Shown piece by piece: positions 1 through 11,800 of a stretch of DNA of 22,795 nucleotides. The notes under the pieces were generated by a model, which was not told the origin of the DNA, ran no database searches, and saw only the letters and a list, made by a program, of their open reading frames with translations. The first letter of the stretch is position 1, and every line of letters begins with the position of its first letter. Source of the DNA: Triangularia verruculosa (Eukaryota; Ascomycota; Sordariomycetes; Sordariales; Podosporaceae); contig MU864105.1 of the NCBI GenBank assembly GCA_033296885.1, forward strand, positions 1 through 22,795. The letters run 5' to 3'. A program made the translations under genes and the position numbers.

Positions 1-338
1 GTTATTAATAATAACTATAATAGATACCTAATATAAAAAAAAAAAAAAAAACAAAGATAGAAAAAAAAAAATTAAAAGTTATCAAAAACAATATATAAAA
101 AAATAAAAAAAAAAAATAAAACCCCCCCCCCCCCCCCAGAATAACACCTTTGTTTTCAAAAGACACATCCAAACACACACACACACACGCACACACACAC
201 ACACACACACACAACATTTTTCCCCTCATCTTTTTGCTTTTTTTTTCTTGCCATCAAAAAAACAAAATCCCGTCTATATCCCCCCTCCCTTCCCCTCCTT
301 CTTCCCAACATTACATCTTCAGTTACAAAGTTCAGAAA
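1..338. repeat. Low-complexity flank: A-tracts, poly-C and CA microsatellite
   Basis: This is the 3' flank of the class VII chitin synthase, whose stop codon lies at 339-341. It holds A-rich homopolymer runs (about 37-120), an uninterrupted run of 16 C (122-137) and an imperfect CA dinucleotide array (173-213, with one CG interruption), followed by a pyrimidine-rich stretch. No open frame here looks like a protein. The transcript end of the neighbouring gene probably lies inside it, but I cannot point to a specific poly(A) site. Homopolymers this long are also typical places for assembly errors. Confidence 0.8.
173..213. repeat. (CA)n microsatellite
   Basis: About 20 units of CA with a single CG substitution near 189-190. 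It sits about 125 bp beyond the stop codon of the minus-strand chitin synthase, so it may lie in that gene's 3' UTR, where the RNA would carry TG repeats. It is likely to vary in length between strains. Confidence 0.9.
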
Positions 339-3300
339 TCACATGGCAGCCAACTCATTATCAATCTCCTTGTCCATAAACGTCCTCTTCACCCCCGTAA
401 TCTCGCAGTGCAGCCTCTGCTCCACCAGCGCCCTGACCTGCTTCTTCGTCACCGTCTCCAAGTCAACCTCCCTCAGCACCGCCTGGATCGCCTCCACAAT
501 CGCCTGCTCGTCCGGTCCTTGGCCCAGCCCCCGCTGAAAGTCAAATGACGCGGTAGATGCGTGCCCGAGCTCAGAGTGCATGCCCAGTCTGCTCGGCCCG
601 CCAGAAGAGGTGAGCATGGTCCCGGTGGACATCCTGTTGCCTGCGGCTCCCGGGACGGCAAGGCCGCCTATTGGTGGGGTGCCCGAGAGGTTGCGGAGGT
701 TGGTCATGGATGGCCGCTGGCCGGGGTAGTCTTGGTAGGGAGAGTTGGATTGCCGGCGCTGCATCTCGGCGGCGGTGCCCATGGAGAGCATCGACTGGCG
801 GTGGGCGAGGGGGTTGTCAGAGTAAGGTGTGGCGCCGGCGAAGGTGCTGGTGCGGGTCATCTGGCCGGGTGTGAAAGGGGTGCTGGGAGTGGGGGGCATG
901 TACGCGCCGACACCGCGGCCAGGGAGACCGGTCAAGACTGACGGCTGGCGGATGGAGGAGTAGACTGACTTCATGTCGTCCATTTCGTACTGCTCGTTGA
1001 ACACGTTCATGTCCTCCATAGCCTTCTCGCCGCTGTAGCCACGACGGCCGGGGAGACCGTTGATTGTAGCGTAGTCATCCCAGCGCTGGAGGGGGATCGA
1101 TCTGGGATCGAATCCTTCGTCGTCGACAGCGACGACCTGCTTATTGCCAGACTCTCCAATGACGATACGGGTGTTACCCCAGGTGAAGTTGTCTTGGTTC
1201 CAGAAGGAATAGATGGGCAGGATGAAGGAGTAGATGGGGAAGGCGATGATGTAGATGATCATCCAGCCCACGTGCTGCCATTGACGCTTGAGGATGAAAA
1301 TCAAGGCCTGGAGACCGTACACGGCTGCCAACATGATGATCGAGATCAAGGGGAACACGCCAGTGCCGGAGATGACCGTGTACAGAAGCCAGCCGAGGTA
1401 GACGCAGGTGGCGGGGAGAATGATGGTACCGGTAAGATCGATAAAGACGACGAAGCGCATAGAGAAGAAGCAGAAACCGCACATCTCGGGAAGGAACATC
1501 AGCTCGACCAAGTTGTGGATGGTGGAGTTGATCCAACGGCGACGCTGAGACAACAAAACAGACCACTTGTCGGGAGCCGCGGTTTGGCAGAAGGCGTCGG
1601 GAATGAACTTGTAGGACATGTAGGGGAAATATCTGGTCATCAGCGTGGTGAGGTAACGATCCTCACCAAGAGACAGGAGATTCTTCTTGTGCAAGGTGTC
1701 AACGTGGCAGTCGCTGTAGTCGCGGATAACCTCATCGGAGATGATCAAAGGCTTGCCACGATCAGCTGTGCGCAGACGGTACATGGTGAAACTGGAAGTT
1801 ACTGTTAGCAAGGCTCAATTACTTTCAGGCACTGGAAAACTTACCATCCTGGCAAACAGGTAACGCTGCCGAACAGGGACTCGAAGGCCTTGGCAAGATG
1901 ATGAGAGATGTAGTACTCGTAAACCTGAATCATAGTCCACCACGAACGCTCCTCATTTTGCAAGCTTGTCTCACCGCAAATACCAGCAATCTTGGCATCG
2001 TTGGCACAGGCAGCAACAAGACGATTCAAGGAGTCTTCGCGGACGCAAGTATCGGCATCAACCATGAAGAGATATTCGTACAGTTCAGGATCGACACCAA
2101 TAACATTGTTGATCTGGTGGAACATCTCCAGCTCGAGCGGGCTCATGGGGGCGCGGTGGTGAACACGGTTGAGGAAGCTCATCAGAAGAATCTGCGAGTC
2201 ACGCTTGCCACGATTACCGGGCTTGGTCTTGTCCTGCTCAGAGGGCTTGCCAACCTTGACAACCACAAGGTAGGGGACGACGTTGCCTTCGTATTCGTAG
2301 AGACCAGAGTAGACCTTGCCATAGTTGAGCTGTTCGCTGCCAGCACCGACGGACTTGAAAGGCAGAGCCGGAGGATCAGTCTTGGGGTCGACACCGAGAA
2401 TGTCCAAAACAATCTTGGGAGTGGGACGGTCGTTGCCTTCACCAACAATAACACCGTCGCAAATGACGCAGATCAGCTTCCTCTTGTTGTCGTACTGCAG
2501 AGCGGTGAGAGAGTCCAGGGCTTTCCTGAGAGAGTCTTCGCCTTCGGTATAGGCGGGCACCTGGCAGATAACGAACTTGTCCTGAGGCGATGGACGTCTC
2601 TTGGAGCCAAACTGCAAAGCAGACACGAACTTGATCAAAACGACAGCGCAAATCATGCAAGAGAAGCCGAGCAGAACCCAGTTGTTGACCTGGCATCTCG
2701 GGCTGTAGCGGAAATCGGTGATACCAAGATAGAAGCGGTTGTTCAGACAGTTCAGAGTGTTACCGATGTTGTTGCCCTCTGTCGTATTGGCCTTGGCCCA
2801 GACGTTGGTGATCTGCTCGGTCAGATCCTCGCCAGGGTTGTTCTTTACAAGGTTGGCGACCTGGGTATTCAGGAAGGTGTATCGAGGGTTATTCTCAAAA
2901 TACTGCTGAGTATCAAAGTAATCGCTCAGGTCGTACACCTTGCCCTCATAAATGAACCAGTAGCGGTTCTGTTCGCGACCTTCGGTCTTGATCTTGTTGA
3001 CATCCCAGACCAAATCGCCGTGGTAGTACTCCTTCATGCGAGGCAAGAATCTCTTGGTATACCAGTCAGGCTCCGCCAATCTGCCAATGCCACCGAAGCC
3101 GGACCTGTGGATCGCATCGGGATTCTCGACCTTGGTCATGTTGGGCTGCAGAGCGACTCTGTCATCCTCGATACCAAGTCTGGGGCAGGCGAGAAGAAGG
3201 GGCACTTCGATATAGGGGTCCAAGTTAGCTCCTCCGAGAGGCTGCATGTTGTCACTGTTCGTTGGTCGCCCAGAGGTGCCGTGTTGAAGCCTCCAGAATT

Positions 3301-5862
3301 TCGTAGCGTCGTACACCTTGCCGTGGAGGCTGACCCAATAGTCATCCTCTATATTGTGGTTCTGGACTTCACCTTGCGTCCAAGCCTTGTCGAAGTTCGG
3401 GCAGAGGAGTTTACCGAAAAAGATAATCCAGAAGACAATCATAGCGTTGATGAGGAAGATAATGAAGCAGAGAACGAGCTTTTCACGCCAGGCCATCCGC
3501 ACGTCAGGTCGCTTCATACGACCAACCCACTTAAGCAGAGGCGAGGGAATCCAGAAGGTCAAGGCCCAGACGACAAACACCCAGATCTTTCTGGATGTCT
3601 CGATCGGCCGCTCCTCGATGTGCTTTCCGGCGGCAAGGTCAGGATCGAGATCACCAGCAAACTGGCCCTCGCCGTTGTAAAAGACTTGACCCTTGTAGGT
3701 ATCGCCCTTGCTGCCGAGGCCATAGTCACCGCGAGTGGCAGCATTTTGCATACCTGTCATGGCGGTAGGAGCAATGGATGGAGCTCTCATCGCCTGACCG
3801 CCACCGAGACTAGGCTGGCTCATATTTCTTTGGTGAACACCCACGAGCTGGTCATGGCTGCCATTGAAAGACGAGTTGGCGAACGGCTGTTGTGGTGGGA
3901 AAAAGCCACTACCGGTGGCAGAATACCCAGACCCAAGTGTTGGGGGCATCATGTTAGGCATGCTTCCCAGTCTTTCGGCTTCCATGGGTTTGAGGTCCAG
4001 CATCGTCTCAGCTTCCCACCAAGCGTTTTCCCTCATCCAGACACGCTCAGAGCCGACTACCACCTCGCCGTTGCTCCATCCGCGCTCAAGAATCCAGCTT
4101 TCGATGCCATCTCGACCCTCAGTGCACCCAAGGGCGCGGAATCGTTGTACGAACTCATCAAGGTCAAAATCGGCGGTGAAGTCCAGGTGCTTGTTACGGC
4201 GGTTTGCCCACTCTGGTAACCTCCACGCCCGGAGTTGACGGGACACAGTGCCCGCAGACCAAGCGGAATTCACCGATGGAAGGGCAGCCAGACTGGCTGG
4301 TGATTCGTCGGTGGGGTGAATAGAGAGGTGGTACCATGCTCGGCTTGCGCTGAGAATGGCGGAAATGTCAACACGGCCATTGCGGCCGAGGTTGATGCCC
4401 TCGGCAGGCACGGGGAAGAGAAGCTGCTTGATGAAGCCGTCATCCTCGGCGGAATGAGCAATCTTCTCCAAGACCTCCTCCCTCTTCTCCAGCGCGTGCT
4501 GCCTTTCCCTCCCTAGCGTGCCAACCATGATACCCAGCTCGGGCCCGCATTCAGCCACCGCGTTCTGCATCTCGCGCAGAACCGAGCTTCCGGCGGCCGT
4601 GACCTCGACACCATCCTGCTTCATCTCGGCGTTGATGCCCGTGCTGTCATCAAAGATACCACGCATGGCAATGGCCTTGCCAAGGTTTGGATCAGGAACT
4701 TCGAGGACCGTCAGGCAAACGGTATCAGCACTGTCGTCGTTGGCAGAAGGTGTCCGGCGTCCCGCCTCGGCACCCATCTGGGCGGCAATCGTATCGTTGG
4801 CCTTCTTGATAACCCAGTCCACCAAGGCCTCATAGAGTCCTCCAATAAACACCGAGCGGTCGTCGGTCGTGCATTGCTTTGCCAGAATCTCGGGCTCCAA
4901 CCCGAGCAGACCGCCGACATCCTCACAAATATCATCCAAAACATCCTCGTCGACGTTGTAGTCGATCGTGTTGCCCAGCTTCAAAAGACCGGCAAGAGTA
5001 GAAATGAACTTGCGGTGGGAGGATCCCTTGATACCAATCTCCTTGAGCGCAGACCGGAAGTCATCAGCGGCAGCGCCGTCATCGGCAGTGGGGAGGTAGG
5101 ATGGAGGGTCATATGTGCCGGAACGAGCAAGGAGGCTATAGTTAGAAGCGGCCCTGAGACCAAGGAATTCTCGTTCGGCCGGCGTGGAGGCAGAGGTGAG
5201 AAGGTAGTAAAACACGTCAAAGGCACGGTGGCCGGCCTCCTGAGGAATGCGCAGGAGACCCTTTTCTGTGTCGATGCCTCCCTGAGCAAGGGCGATGGAC
5301 GCGGCGGTCAGGTTACCCGCCAAGTTTAGTGTCAGGGTTACACCAAGTGCTGTATGTCTGGGAGTGGATGGGTTGTGTGGTGTCACGCAGCGCAAAAATG
5401 GCTCCAAGGCACTGAGGGCGGTAAGAAGAGCGGGTGGAATCGATACGGGGAGGGACGACAGGAATGGTCGTAGGAGCGACGGTGTAGAAGTGTGAAGAGA
5501 TCTGGCCGACGTTAGCAACGTAGGAACACTCAATGCTTGCCTGACGACACATGATGAACTCACCCGAGGATGATGCAGCCGTCTTCAGCACGACGGCGAG
5601 CATGTTCCCATGCCCTAGCTGCCAGAGCAGCATCCACAGTTCCTCCGGCACGCCCATCCGGGCCTGCCAGTGAGGCAGTTAGCCATGTGTTGACGACGAG
5701 GCTTGTCCCGGCGTCGAGTCGGTACGGTTGTCCCGCCAGGTAGATATTGTGGACGGCATTGAGCAGTGTGGTGGTCGAAACCTGGGATGACTGCTGCCCA
5801 GCGCCTCGAGGCCCCAATCCTGGTTCTGAAGCCATCGAGTACATTGACATGCGGTTGGCCAT
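339..5862 (-). CDS. csmB: Class VII chitin synthase with myosin-like head lacking a P-loop (CsmB type)
   Basis: A family-2 glycosyltransferase that makes chitin from UDP-GlcNAc at the plasma membrane of hyphal tips and septa. I model three exons, 5862-5564, 5501-1845 and 1791-339, giving 1802 aa. The introns (62 and 53 bp) have GTGAGT and GTAAGT donors and GCTAAC branch points, and the joined frame is open throughout. The start is the ATG at 5862 (MANRMSMYSMASE); the frame extends upstream only from a GTG. Residues 1 to about 650 are a shortened, degenerate myosin-head-like region with no GxxxxGK[ST]. Membrane segments follow near 739-757 and 769-792, then cytochrome-b5-like repeats and another membrane segment near 1040-1062. 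The catalytic core has DAD (1248-1250), EDR (1362-1364), QRRRW (1401-1405), three membrane segments and WGNTR (1523-1527). A DEK-type C-terminal domain ends the protein. Length and order fit class VII. The csmB name follows the Aspergillus orthologue; other genera use chs7 and similar names. Confidence 0.95.
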
Positions 5863-7383
5863 CTTGTCGACGAGAAGAGTGCGGCGCCCCTTCAGGGACA
5901 CTGCTAGCCGGTGTTGTTATTCTCTGGCTGGCCAACCCAGAAGGGGATGGTGATAGCGAGAAGCGTTTGTTTTCGTCACCAAGTTTCGACAGCGAGAGTG
6001 CAGAATCTCCAGCAAAGCGGAGGGGTTCAAGCGAGTGTGTTTGGAGGCGTTTGGAGTGTTGTGGTGGGTAAAGGCGTCACAACCTGCAGTTCGTGCCGTC
6101 GCGGCGGCAACGCGATGGAGGCGTTCAGCCTTCGGGCCCCTTTTCCAACCGGTGCGGGTGAAGAAGGCCGTGAACCCGAAAATTGGACTTCGGGCAGAGG
6201 ATGGAGAGAATCAACGATGGACAGGAAAGCAAACAGAAGCCGCCAAAACGAGTGAGGCGGGTTGCGAATATGGCAGAGAAGGGAACAGGCAAGGGGGAAA
6301 AGCGAACGTCTGTCTTGCCAGCATGAAACACCCACAGAGAGCGTCGCAGTTGCAAAGCTTCAGTTGGAACAGCGCCGGGGGCGTGGTGAACTGGGGGCGT
6401 CAGTCCCAGAAAAGATCACCATCAGACTGGCAGCGGACTACGGCGGACCCAACATGCACTTGTGCAGAAACGCCAAGCTGTTCCAAGCCACGGTGGAGCT
6501 TCGATGTGCATGATGTGCCGCCAGAATCCATAGCTTTCCCGGGTTGATTGGCCGATCCGGGTTGGAATGGCCTTGGTCTCCAGATGAATTTGCAATTAAC
6601 GGGCATTCCATCACTCGTCCCATACGAGCAGCTCCACCGTCGTCTTCTCTTCGGTTCTGTTGCCCGTTTGGAATCCGAAGCAAGATTCGCGAACGGCCTT
6701 CGTGCATGTTCACCAGCGGAGCGGAGTGGCGCGCCTGGCTGATCCGGCTCTGCGGATGCGGCAGTGAGTGGAGGGCGAGCAGTGCCGTGATGTCGGCCTA
6801 AAAAAGGCATCTCGGCTGTCCGCTGGAGCGTTGAATACGAGGCTGGACATCGTTGAAGTGTACTGTCTCCCCCACATCCATAAGCTTGTGACCAGACAAG
6901 CACGCCCAGTTAAACTTTCTACGGGACACAAGCTTTCTCTTGGAGGACCCCTGTGTGGCTGCCAACCTGAACACGATGAAGGTGATGCTAGGTAGGTGAG
7001 ACTGAATGCTCTGCCTCGGTACATCGATAGCATAGCATTGAGATACACCACATAACGGGGTCGGTGCTCGCATTGGCCGTGCCACCCACTCCCGCGCCTA
7101 ACAAGGGGCTTCATCTTTTTTTAGGCCTTGTTGCTTCCTCTCCCAATCTGGTTGCCCCGCAGGATGGAAATGATGCTCTGCTCTCTGACCCCTTGGGCCC
7201 CCTTTTCGGCGCAGCCGTGACACCGCAGTTGTCGGTTGTGTCTCGGAGCTTGCAAGAGGCACAACGAGACGCGACGAATTGTTGTTGCATTCCGTCCAAA
7301 GCCAGCCACTGCCAGCCCAAAGTTGGGTCCGTCTGATTCAAATCGATCTGATGAACGATCGGCCGAACTACCGTCGAGTGAAG

Positions 7384-7440
7384 CCAATGGCCGGGCCGAA
7401 GTTTTGATTGGTGTGATTGCTTGCCCCAATCCAACAGGGC
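7384..7440. promoter_or_regulatory. Cluster of three CCAAT boxes at the promoter midpoint
   Basis: CCAAT occurs at 7384-7388 and 7436-7440 on the plus strand, and ATTGG (CCAAT on the minus strand) at 7407-7411. All three lie within 57 bp and close to the middle of the divergent region (about 7350). More copies lie at 7143-7147, 7639-7643 and, inverted, 7735-7739. CCAAT is the site of the fungal CCAAT-binding (HAP) complex. A single copy means little, so the clustering is the only support. Confidence 0.35.
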
Positions 7441-8520
7441 CATGCGCCGTAACGCCGCAAGACAAACATCTCCAGATGCTGTGTTGTCCGTCCTCCATAT
7501 CCTGTTTGTGCCACCCGAGTCCGAATTTCAAGCATAAATTCAGTTGATACTACATGGTACCCCGTTACGTACAGGTTAAACGGCCACCGCACACACTGTT
7601 TGGAGCTCCGAGCTGGTAGTCTCGTATGGGTGTCGCCACCAATCGCAAAGGCGGGCTGGGAAAGAAATGATCGACTCCAGCAATTCGTACCAGAGAAAGC
7701 TCCGGTGATGGTCACTCGAGTTGTGAGACAGAGTATTGGCCGTGCCGGCAAATATTATAAGATCTCCGGATTGCTTCAAGATTCATAGAGTTCCCTATGA
7801 TATGTACATACCGGGTGGCTCTCAAGTGGTTGCACAAAACACAACACTGCCAAGCAAAAGCGAGGCTCAGCACCCCGTGTCCGAATCTCTTGACGCTGGC
7901 CGCCACCCTGGGCCCCCTGACATGGCCCGCTCTTTTGTGGGGGGAGCGAGTGCACAAGGCCCGGCTAGCCCAGACAGCGCGGGACAGCGAACGGCTGATC
8001 CTGGCACAAAGTTGCAGTCTTCGAGAAAGATGAGCCCTACGAGGACAGTTAGCACCGAGTTGTACAGAGCGCAAGGAAGACTCCGGGGCGAGAAGGGAAG
8101 ATGACTGACGCGAAGGGAACAGATATTGAGCCAAAAACACGAGAAATCCAACCGGAATCTCGCCAAATATACGTTCCAGAACTTGTTTATTTTGAACCAT
8201 AACCTGGAACTCCAACATCTTCCCACTAGGAACCGGCGCAGACCCGCGCATATGTCGCGTTAGTCCAATTAGACGTTGCCCCCGGGGGGTGTCTCGTAAT
8301 GGTGTTTCTGCACCGACGGTTCATCCGACCCTCCGTAGAGGGAAAAAAAAAAACAGTCGGCTCCCTTTTTGCATTGCCCAGCCCAGCCTATCCTAGCGCC
8401 GCCGTTGCAGCAATCGCCAACTCCAGGCGACCCCGGGATCCATCCGCCTGGCATTTTGTTCCCTGTGCCTCCTCTCTGTCGCCTCTTTCCATACACTCGT
8501 TTTAGACGCCCTTTTTGCAC

Positions 8521-8553
8521 ATGACGTTCGTTTTGTTTTCTCCTCCTACCTAA
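8521..8553 (+). promoter_or_regulatory. Candidate upstream ORF in the class V chitin synthase leader
   Basis: An ATG with ten codons and a TAA stop lies 284 bp before the class V start codon. No other ATG occurs between its stop and 8838, so scanning ribosomes could reinitiate there. It matters only if transcription starts upstream of 8521, which the sequence does not show. Confidence 0.3.
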
Positions 8554-8837
8554 TTAGCGTCCTCAGTGTCTGAATACCGACATCTCGGGCTGCCTACCGG
8601 GACCCTGTTGTTGGTTCTCATCGGTTGTTTTGCACCTGCTTTCAACGCTGCCGAAACAGGGGGTGATTCTGGTTTAGCAACGAATTGGTTGGAATCTCGT
8701 CTCGTTTTTGCGTCCTCGACACGCATCGACACAAACACTTCGGCTTGTCTGAGCAACACCACGACGCGACATTGTCCCCGTTTAGTCTTTGGAGCACCTA
8801 ATCACGGCCGGCTTCTGACACGAGCGCCGTCGCCATC

Positions 8838-11800
8838 ATGGCTCTCAATCTCCCGCCTATGGGCGGGAAAGACGGAGGGGCCCATACACAACCGTCGTTG
8901 CCTTCATTGCCCAACCACCTACAGTCCGATAGCCATGCTACCTCCCACTTTGCCAGTCGTTTCCACGTCGGCCTTCCCATCACACGCCTGTCCTCCCATG
9001 GCTTCATTGCCCTCAACACCTTCTCGACGTCGAATAAGGGTGATGGCACCAGGGATGGGTGCGCCGCCGCAGCTGCCGATGACCTCGCGGAAAGGGCGCT
9101 GGTTCGGTTGGGACATCGCTCAGAAAACCAAGCTGTTTTGTTCCTGTATGTTGCCCCTTTTTGTCGCCAATCGTGGCTTGTAACTCTAACGGCGCGGCGC
9201 TGATGACTGACGTTGGTTAATACAGAGGTGAGACTGGATCTGGAAAGACCACTGTTCGCTCGCACCTCCTTACCTCGATCCTGAACCGATCGTCTACTCC
9301 GCTCTCCCAGAAAATCTCCCTGGCCGCCTATGTCTTCGACACCCTCACCACCACAAAGACGGCGACGACACCGACCGCATCCAAGGCTGGTCTATTCTAC
9401 GAGCTCCAGTACAACACAGAGTCCACAACAACCCCTATCCTGGCCGGTGCCAAGCTTTTGGACCACAGATTGGAGCGCAGCAGGATAGCGGATGTTCCCA
9501 CGGGTGAGCGCAACTTCCACGTGCTGTACTACTTGTTGGCGGGTACCAGCCCGGCGGAAAAGACGCATCTTGGGTTTGATGTGCCAAACACGCACAGATG
9601 GAGGTATTTGGGGCACCCAACACAGCTGAAGGTCGGCATCAACGATGCCGAGGGCTTCCAGCTCTTCAAGACGGCCCTCCGGAAGCTCGAGTTCCCTCGC
9701 AGCGAGATCGCCGAGTTATGTCAAATCATGGCCGCTATTTTGCACATTGGCCAGCTGGAGTTCGAGACATCTTCCAGCACAACGGTAACAGGCGACGAGA
9801 GCGGTGGCTTCTCCCACGAGGGTGCGCAGACATCCACCACGGTCAAGAACAAGGACGTTTTGGGTATTGTGGCTGCGTTCCTCGGAGTCAGTTCGGTGGA
9901 ACTCCAAACGACTCTTGGATACAAGACCAAGATGATTCACAAGGAAAGGGTTACAGTCATGCTTGACCCGCAAGGCGCGCGAGGGAACGCCAACGAGTTG
10001 GCCAGGACGCTGTATTCACTGCTGGTGGCCTACATCATCGAGACAATCAACCGCAAGCTCTGCGCCGACGAGGGCACATTTTCCAACACCATTTCCATCA
10101 TTGACTTCCCCGGTTTCCAGCAGCAGTCAACCACCGGCTCGACTCTGGACCATCTCCTGACCAACGCTGCCAACGAGGCCCTCTACAACCTTACCCTCCA
10201 GAGCTTCTTCGACCGCAAGGGCGAGATCCTCGAGACCGAAGAGGTTGTTGTTCCCTCAACAAGCTACTTTGACAACTCGGACGCCGTCAAGGGCCTTCTC
10301 AAGTCCGGCAATGGCTTGCTCAGCATTCTCGACGACCAGACCCGCCGTCACCGTACCGACATCCAGCTTTTGGAGAGCTTCAGGAAACGTTTCGAGGGCA
10401 AGAACCCAGCGATCCAAGTGGGTGCTGCCCAGGCCAAGCTCCCTGGCTCCAACTTCTACACCGAGAACAATGCTGCTAGCTTTGTTGTCAAACACTTTGC
10501 GGGTGAGGTTGATTACCCAATCAGGGGGTTGGTGGAGGAGAATGGCGAGGTCATCTCTGGCGATCTCATGAACCTGATCAGACAGAGCAAGAGCGAGTTT
10601 GTTGCCCGGCTATTCGGGCAAGACGCTCTGCAGACAGTAGTCCACCCTCAGGAGAGGCAGACTGTCATGCAGGCGTCTGTCAGTTCCAAGCCGATGCGTG
10701 CTCCCAGTATCATGTCCAAGCGCGGGCGACCTGGAGCGGCCCGTCAACCGCGCGTTCTCCCCGTTCCCGAGCGAGGAGATGCCTCTGACCAGGGCAGCGA
10801 GGTGGGTGAGAAGGGAGCAGGGTCAGGCCTGAGCTCTGAGCAAGGCGCGTCAGGCCAATTCCTGTCTGCCCTAGATAATGTGACGCGAGCCTTCAATGCG
10901 CCAGGCACCAACTGCTACTTTGTCTTCTGTCTCAAGCCTAACGACAGGCGGATTGCGAATCAATTCGACACCAAGTGTGTGCGGGCCCAGGTCCAAACAT
11001 TCGGTATTTCTGAAATCAGCCAGCGTATCCGTTCTGCCGACTTCAGCCTGTTCCTGCCGTTTGGCGAGTTCCTAGGACTGGCTGATGCCCAGACGATGCT
11101 CGTGGGCAGCGAGCGCGAGAAGGTCGAGATGGTTGTGGAGGACAAGCGGTGGCCAAGCAACGAAGTGGCCATTGGTGCCACCGGTGTCTTCCTCAGCGAA
11201 AGGTGCTGGATGGAGATTGCCCAGCTTGGTGACGGTCTCTCGCAGTCGGGACCGTACACAGATGGTGGAGACGGAGTATCTAATCCGTTCCTCTCCAAGG
11301 AAAGGCTACCGCTGTCGGCTGGTGCTACGCCCGGAAGCATTCCCAGCGAAAAGAAGGCCGGCTACTTTGGAAGCAATGATGTGGATGCGCGATCTGAAGC
11401 GGGTGTTTCGGTTCTTGGAAACGGTGACATGTTCCAGAACCTCGAGACGCGTGAGCAAATGGCCGAGCGAGGCAACGAGAAGACCATGGAAGAGGTCGAG
11501 GTGTACAAGGACAGCCCAAGCCGCAAGCGTTGGGTATTTATCGTGTATCTGTTGACCTGGTTCATTCCCGACTTCCTCATCAGATGGCTAGGCCGCATGT
11601 CGCGCAAGGATGTGCGCGTGGCCTGGAGAGAAAAGGTGGCCATCAACATGATCATTTGGTTCAGTTGTTTGGTCGCTGGCTTCTTCATCGTCGGTTTCCC
11701 CATGCTTATTTGCCCACGCCAGCACGTTTACAGTCCCGAGGAGCTTTCCAAATACGATGGCAAGGACAACAACCCCGCCTATGCTGCCATCCGTGGTCAG

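Larger units (their letters stand above)
5863..8837. promoter_or_regulatory. Shared divergent promoter region of the class VII and class V chitin synthases
   Basis: This 2975-bp stretch separates the two start codons of the head-to-head chitin synthase genes. No open frame in it resembles a protein or shows plausible splice structure. It contains several CCAAT/ATTGG boxes, a pyrimidine-rich segment before the class V gene (about 8466-8545), an A12 run at 8342-8353, and a short upstream ORF at 8521-8553. On the minus strand, the first 459 nt upstream of the class VII start contain no ATG, which suits a long unspliced leader. I see no convincing TATA box for either gene. A regulatory RNA here cannot be excluded from sequence alone. 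Confidence 0.7.

Noticed and set aside
1898..4219. A 773-codon open frame on the plus strand, antisense to the class VII gene
   Set aside because: It lies wholly antisense to conserved chitin synthase exon 2, has no recognisable domain, and follows from C-ending codon bias in the sense gene. The class V gene has an equivalent antisense frame.
6035..6547. A 170-codon open frame in the divergent promoter
   Set aside because: No domain, no signal or membrane pattern, overlapping frames of similar length on both strands, and no splice signals. It looks like a chance frame.
8566..9183. A 205-codon plus-strand frame overlapping class V exon 1
   Set aside because: It starts at GTG, not ATG, and its downstream part is class V exon 1 and intron 1 in another frame. 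Its hydrophobic start looks slightly like a signal peptide but nothing supports it.
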